A program made the translations under genes and the position numbers. A stretch of DNA of 64,000 bases from Streptomyces sp. SM10 (GTDB lineage: Bacteria; Actinomycetota; Actinomycetes; Streptomycetales; Streptomycetaceae): assembly GCF_002910915.1 (NCBI RefSeq), contig NZ_NEUF01000054.1, positions 1 to 64,000 of the forward strand. The letters are read 5' to 3'. How positions within the stretch are numbered: position 1 is the first letter of the stretch; every line of letters begins with the position of its first letter. A model generated the notes under the pieces. That model ran no database searches and had not been told where the DNA came from. It saw nothing but the letters and a program-made list of their open reading frames with translations. Positions 62,105 to 64,000 of the stretch are shown in pieces.

Positions 62105-64000
62105 CTACTCGGCATCCTTCTCTTCCTCCATACCGTCAAGCAGCCGCCGGGCGAGAATGGCGAGCGTCGTTCCGTCCTGGGTGGCCCAGCGGGCGGTGCC
62201 CTGGTTCGCGACGGGGTGGCCTTCCCAGTCAGCCAGCTCCCACATCCGTGCGATGAGACCGCTGGGTGAGTATGCGAGGCCATCGGCAGCCCAGACGATG
62301 GGACGTGTACGGCTGGCATTGGTCCACTTGGCGAGTCCTCGGCGCGGATTCGCTGCGAGCCACTCGGCCAAGGCTTCCTTCTCGGGCTGCAGGTACAGGG
62401 CCAGGTGCAGGGCCGCCCCTTCCTCCAGGGAACCGCGGTCGATAATGACGTGTACTGCGTTGGGCCTGCGACGCTTGCGCGGCTTGCTCGCCTGCCGCCG
62501 GTACTTCGCGGCGGCGTCTTCGGTGCCACCGCCTTCGAGGGCTGTCAGAACAGCGCTCACGAGGTCCGCGGCCTGCCGAGGGTCGGCACATACGCGCAGG
62601 AGACTCGTTCGGGTTCCTACTTCATCGTCCAGGGCCTGCACAAGTACGGGGACGATGCGCTTGACCAGCCCGGGCACCTGATCCTGGGCCATCGCGGCCC
62701 ACTCGAGCGATTGATCCGGCTCACCCATGCCGGCGTCTTGGGCGAGCAGTTGCCGGAACACCAGGTGGGTGATGAAGAACGTGCCGTCGTCGATGACGGC
62801 AGCCCCACGCCCCTCGTACTGTTCGCGTTCTGCACGCAGGGCTGTACGTACCCCGCGGAGAACGCCCACGGCGTTCCAGGTTTCGTACACGCTGGGCACG
62901 GATCGGAAGAGGGGGTCGTAGATTCCGCTGCTGCCCCGTTCCCACAGCACGTCGGTGGAACCGGAGGCGACAAGCCTGGCCGCGAACCGGCTGCCACTGT
63001 GTGCGCAGGCAAGTGCGCAGGCCGCTTCCACGACGGAGCAGCCCTCGTCGTCCTGCGGTTCGAGTTCGCTGCGCCGCACGCTGTACACAAGGCCGAGCTC
63101 GGCACGGAACTCTTCGATGAGCACTGCCTGGGCCGGGTCAAGAGCGATACGGTCGCGATCAGTGATGTGGTTCTGCCGGTTGGTGGCCAGGGTGGTGCGG
63201 TTCGCGAATTCGGTGTTCCCGCCGGTAACGATGAAACGAACGGTGACCTGGGCCAGTTCGGCGTCCTCGGTCTGCTGGGCGGCCTCGATGACGGAACGCA
63301 CGGTCTGCGCGCCGTTCACCACGCTGGCACCGTGGGCGCTGAGGCGGACGGGGTGGCGCTCGGGGACCTTCTGCGACCCGAATACCGGTTCAACGGAGTC
63401 GCACAGAACCGTGACTCCGTTGTTGAAGTACCAGAACAGGGACGGCTCGGCGTTGAGAGTATCCACCAGTTCCCTGTTGATCGGTGTCAGCCCGAGCGGG
63501 TTGCGGATGTTGCGGGCAAACAGCTCGTCACCGTGCTCAGCCCAGCTCGCGATCTCTTCGCCCTGCACGACGCCCTCGTAGGAAGCGTAGGGCGACGTCA
63601 CGCTGAACCAGGGGCTGAGTGTCGCTTCGAGTGTGACGGGTTCTCTTCTCTGATCCTTCCGGATCAACGCGTGAATGTGTGGAGCGTGGAGGAAGTGGTG
63701 ATCGACGTAGTCGCCGTGGGAGTTGAACTCCGTCTCACCGTTCTTGATGACTCGTTGCACGCCTGGGGAAGGCGGCTTGATCCCCATGAGGGCGATCACT
63801 TGGGTGATGCGAGTGCTCTTCTCGCCGATCAGGTCGTGTGCCCGCTTGGCAAGGATCTGACCGCGAGGGTTGAACTGTGCTGCCTCTCCGGAATCGATGA
63901 GGGTAAGTCCCGCGAACAGCTTGTGTACCGCGGTCTCATCCGCCTTCGCCGTCCCCTCCGGGCTCCACTTGGCCTGCACGAGGTAGATGTGTGAGCGCGC
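62105..64000 (-). CDS. AIPR-family abortive-infection protein, 5' end outside window
   Basis: At least 631 residues; the frame stays open to position 64000 (ARSHIYLVQAKWSPEG), so the true start is beyond the window. The AIPR signature is clear: NRELVDTLNAEPSLFWYFNNGVTVLCD, then VVNGAQTVRSVIEAA and FRAELGLVYSVRRSELEPQ. VQAKWSPEGTAKADE, the segment at the edge, resembles a restriction-endonuclease-like fold (the Q-x-K part). AIPR proteins are linked to abortive infection and phage resistance. The C-terminal 120 residues are an extra domain (basic linker then a compact helical part). Confidence in the family is high; mechanism is not known. Confidence 0.85.
   Translation of the reverse strand, partial: ARSHIYLVQAKWSPEGTAKADETAVHKLFAGLTLIDSGEAAQFNPRGQILAKRAHDLIGEKSTRITQVIALMGIKPPSPGVQRVIKNGETEFNSHGDYVDHHFLHAPHIHALIRKDQRREPVTLEATLSPWFSVTSPYASYEGVVQGEEIASWAEHGDELFARNIRNPLGLTPINRELVDTLNAEPSLFWYFNNGVTVLCDSVEPVFGSQKVPERHPVRLSAHGASVVNGAQTVRSVIEAAQQTEDAELAQVTVRFIVTGGNTEFANRTTLATNRQNHITDRDRIALDPAQAVLIEEFRAELGLVYSVRRSELEPQDDEGCSVVEAACALACAHSGSRFAARLVASGSTDVLWERGSSGIYDPLFRSVPSVYETWNAVGVLRGVRTALRAEREQYEGRGAAVIDDGTFFITHLVFRQLLAQDAGMGEPDQSLEWAAMAQDQVPGLVKRIVPVLVQALDDEVGTRTSLLRVCADPRQAADLVSAVLTALEGGGTEDAAAKYRRQASKPRKRRRPNAVHVIIDRGSLEEGAALHLALYLQPEKEALAEWLAANPRRGLAKWTNASRTRPIVWAADGLAYSPSGLIARMWELADWEGHPVANQGTARWATQDGTTLAILARRLLDGMEEEKDAE

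Overview
The window looks like chromosomal DNA of a Streptomyces or a close relative. The evidence is very high GC with strong third-position G/C bias, a mycothiol-dependent-enzyme family protein, a CYP157/CYP154 pair, a DUF397 plus DUF5753-type XRE regulator pair, Tat-dependent lipoproteins, a sugar importer with no ATPase gene of its own, and leaderless-looking promoters. No rRNA, tRNA, CRISPR array or intact transposon was recognised.

Region by region. (1) 1-2.9 kb: divergent xylA and xylB (xylose to xylulose 5-phosphate). (2) 2.9-12.2 kb: a secreted von Willebrand A protein with a membrane-anchored partner; a P450; an ABC exporter whose promoter has a MerR-type 19-bp spacer; and an FtsX/FtsE-like ABC pair co-transcribed with its PadR regulator, followed by a shortened mycothiol-dependent-enzyme gene. 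(3) 12.2-19.5 kb: a glycine-betaine operon (betB, betA, and an ATPase, double permease and binding lipoprotein of the OpuA/ProU type) ending in a strong intrinsic terminator and preceded by a perfect 15-bp palindrome. (4) 20.0-37.8 kb: the highlight, an apparently complete xyloglucan utilisation locus. It has secreted GH12 and GH74 endo-xyloglucanases, an importer (binding lipoprotein and two permeases), and intracellular GH31 alpha-xylosidase, GH3 beta-glucosidase, GH42 beta-galactosidase and GH95-like alpha-fucosidase, plus a LacI-family regulator. The 14-bp palindrome TCGAAGCGCTTCGA occurs at both divergent promoters of the locus and at the regulator's own promoter, so one regulator probably controls the whole set. 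(5) 37.9-43.2 kb: an ATP-grasp protein, the CYP157/CYP154 pair (the first lacks the ExxR arginine), small membrane and conserved proteins, an AraC-type regulator and a VOC protein. (6) 43.8-64 kb: a defence-rich region with a GmrSD-like DUF262/DUF1524 nuclease, a DGQHR (DndB-like) protein divergent from a helix-turn-helix/N6-methylase/specificity-domain fusion, a complete type I restriction system (hsdM, hsdS, hsdR), a putative PH-domain protein, and an AIPR-family protein that runs off the right edge. DUF397/XRE genes, a zinc-ribbon helix-turn-helix protein and an anti-sigma-type ATPase lie among them.

How it fits together (inference). Polymer is cut outside the cell by GH12/GH74, oligosaccharides are imported using a shared ATPase such as MsiK encoded elsewhere, and side chains and backbone are stripped in the cytoplasm. 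The released xylose could enter the pathway encoded by xylAB 18 kb away, although xylAB lacks the LacI palindrome. All functional calls rest on reading motifs in the translated sequence; no database search was run.
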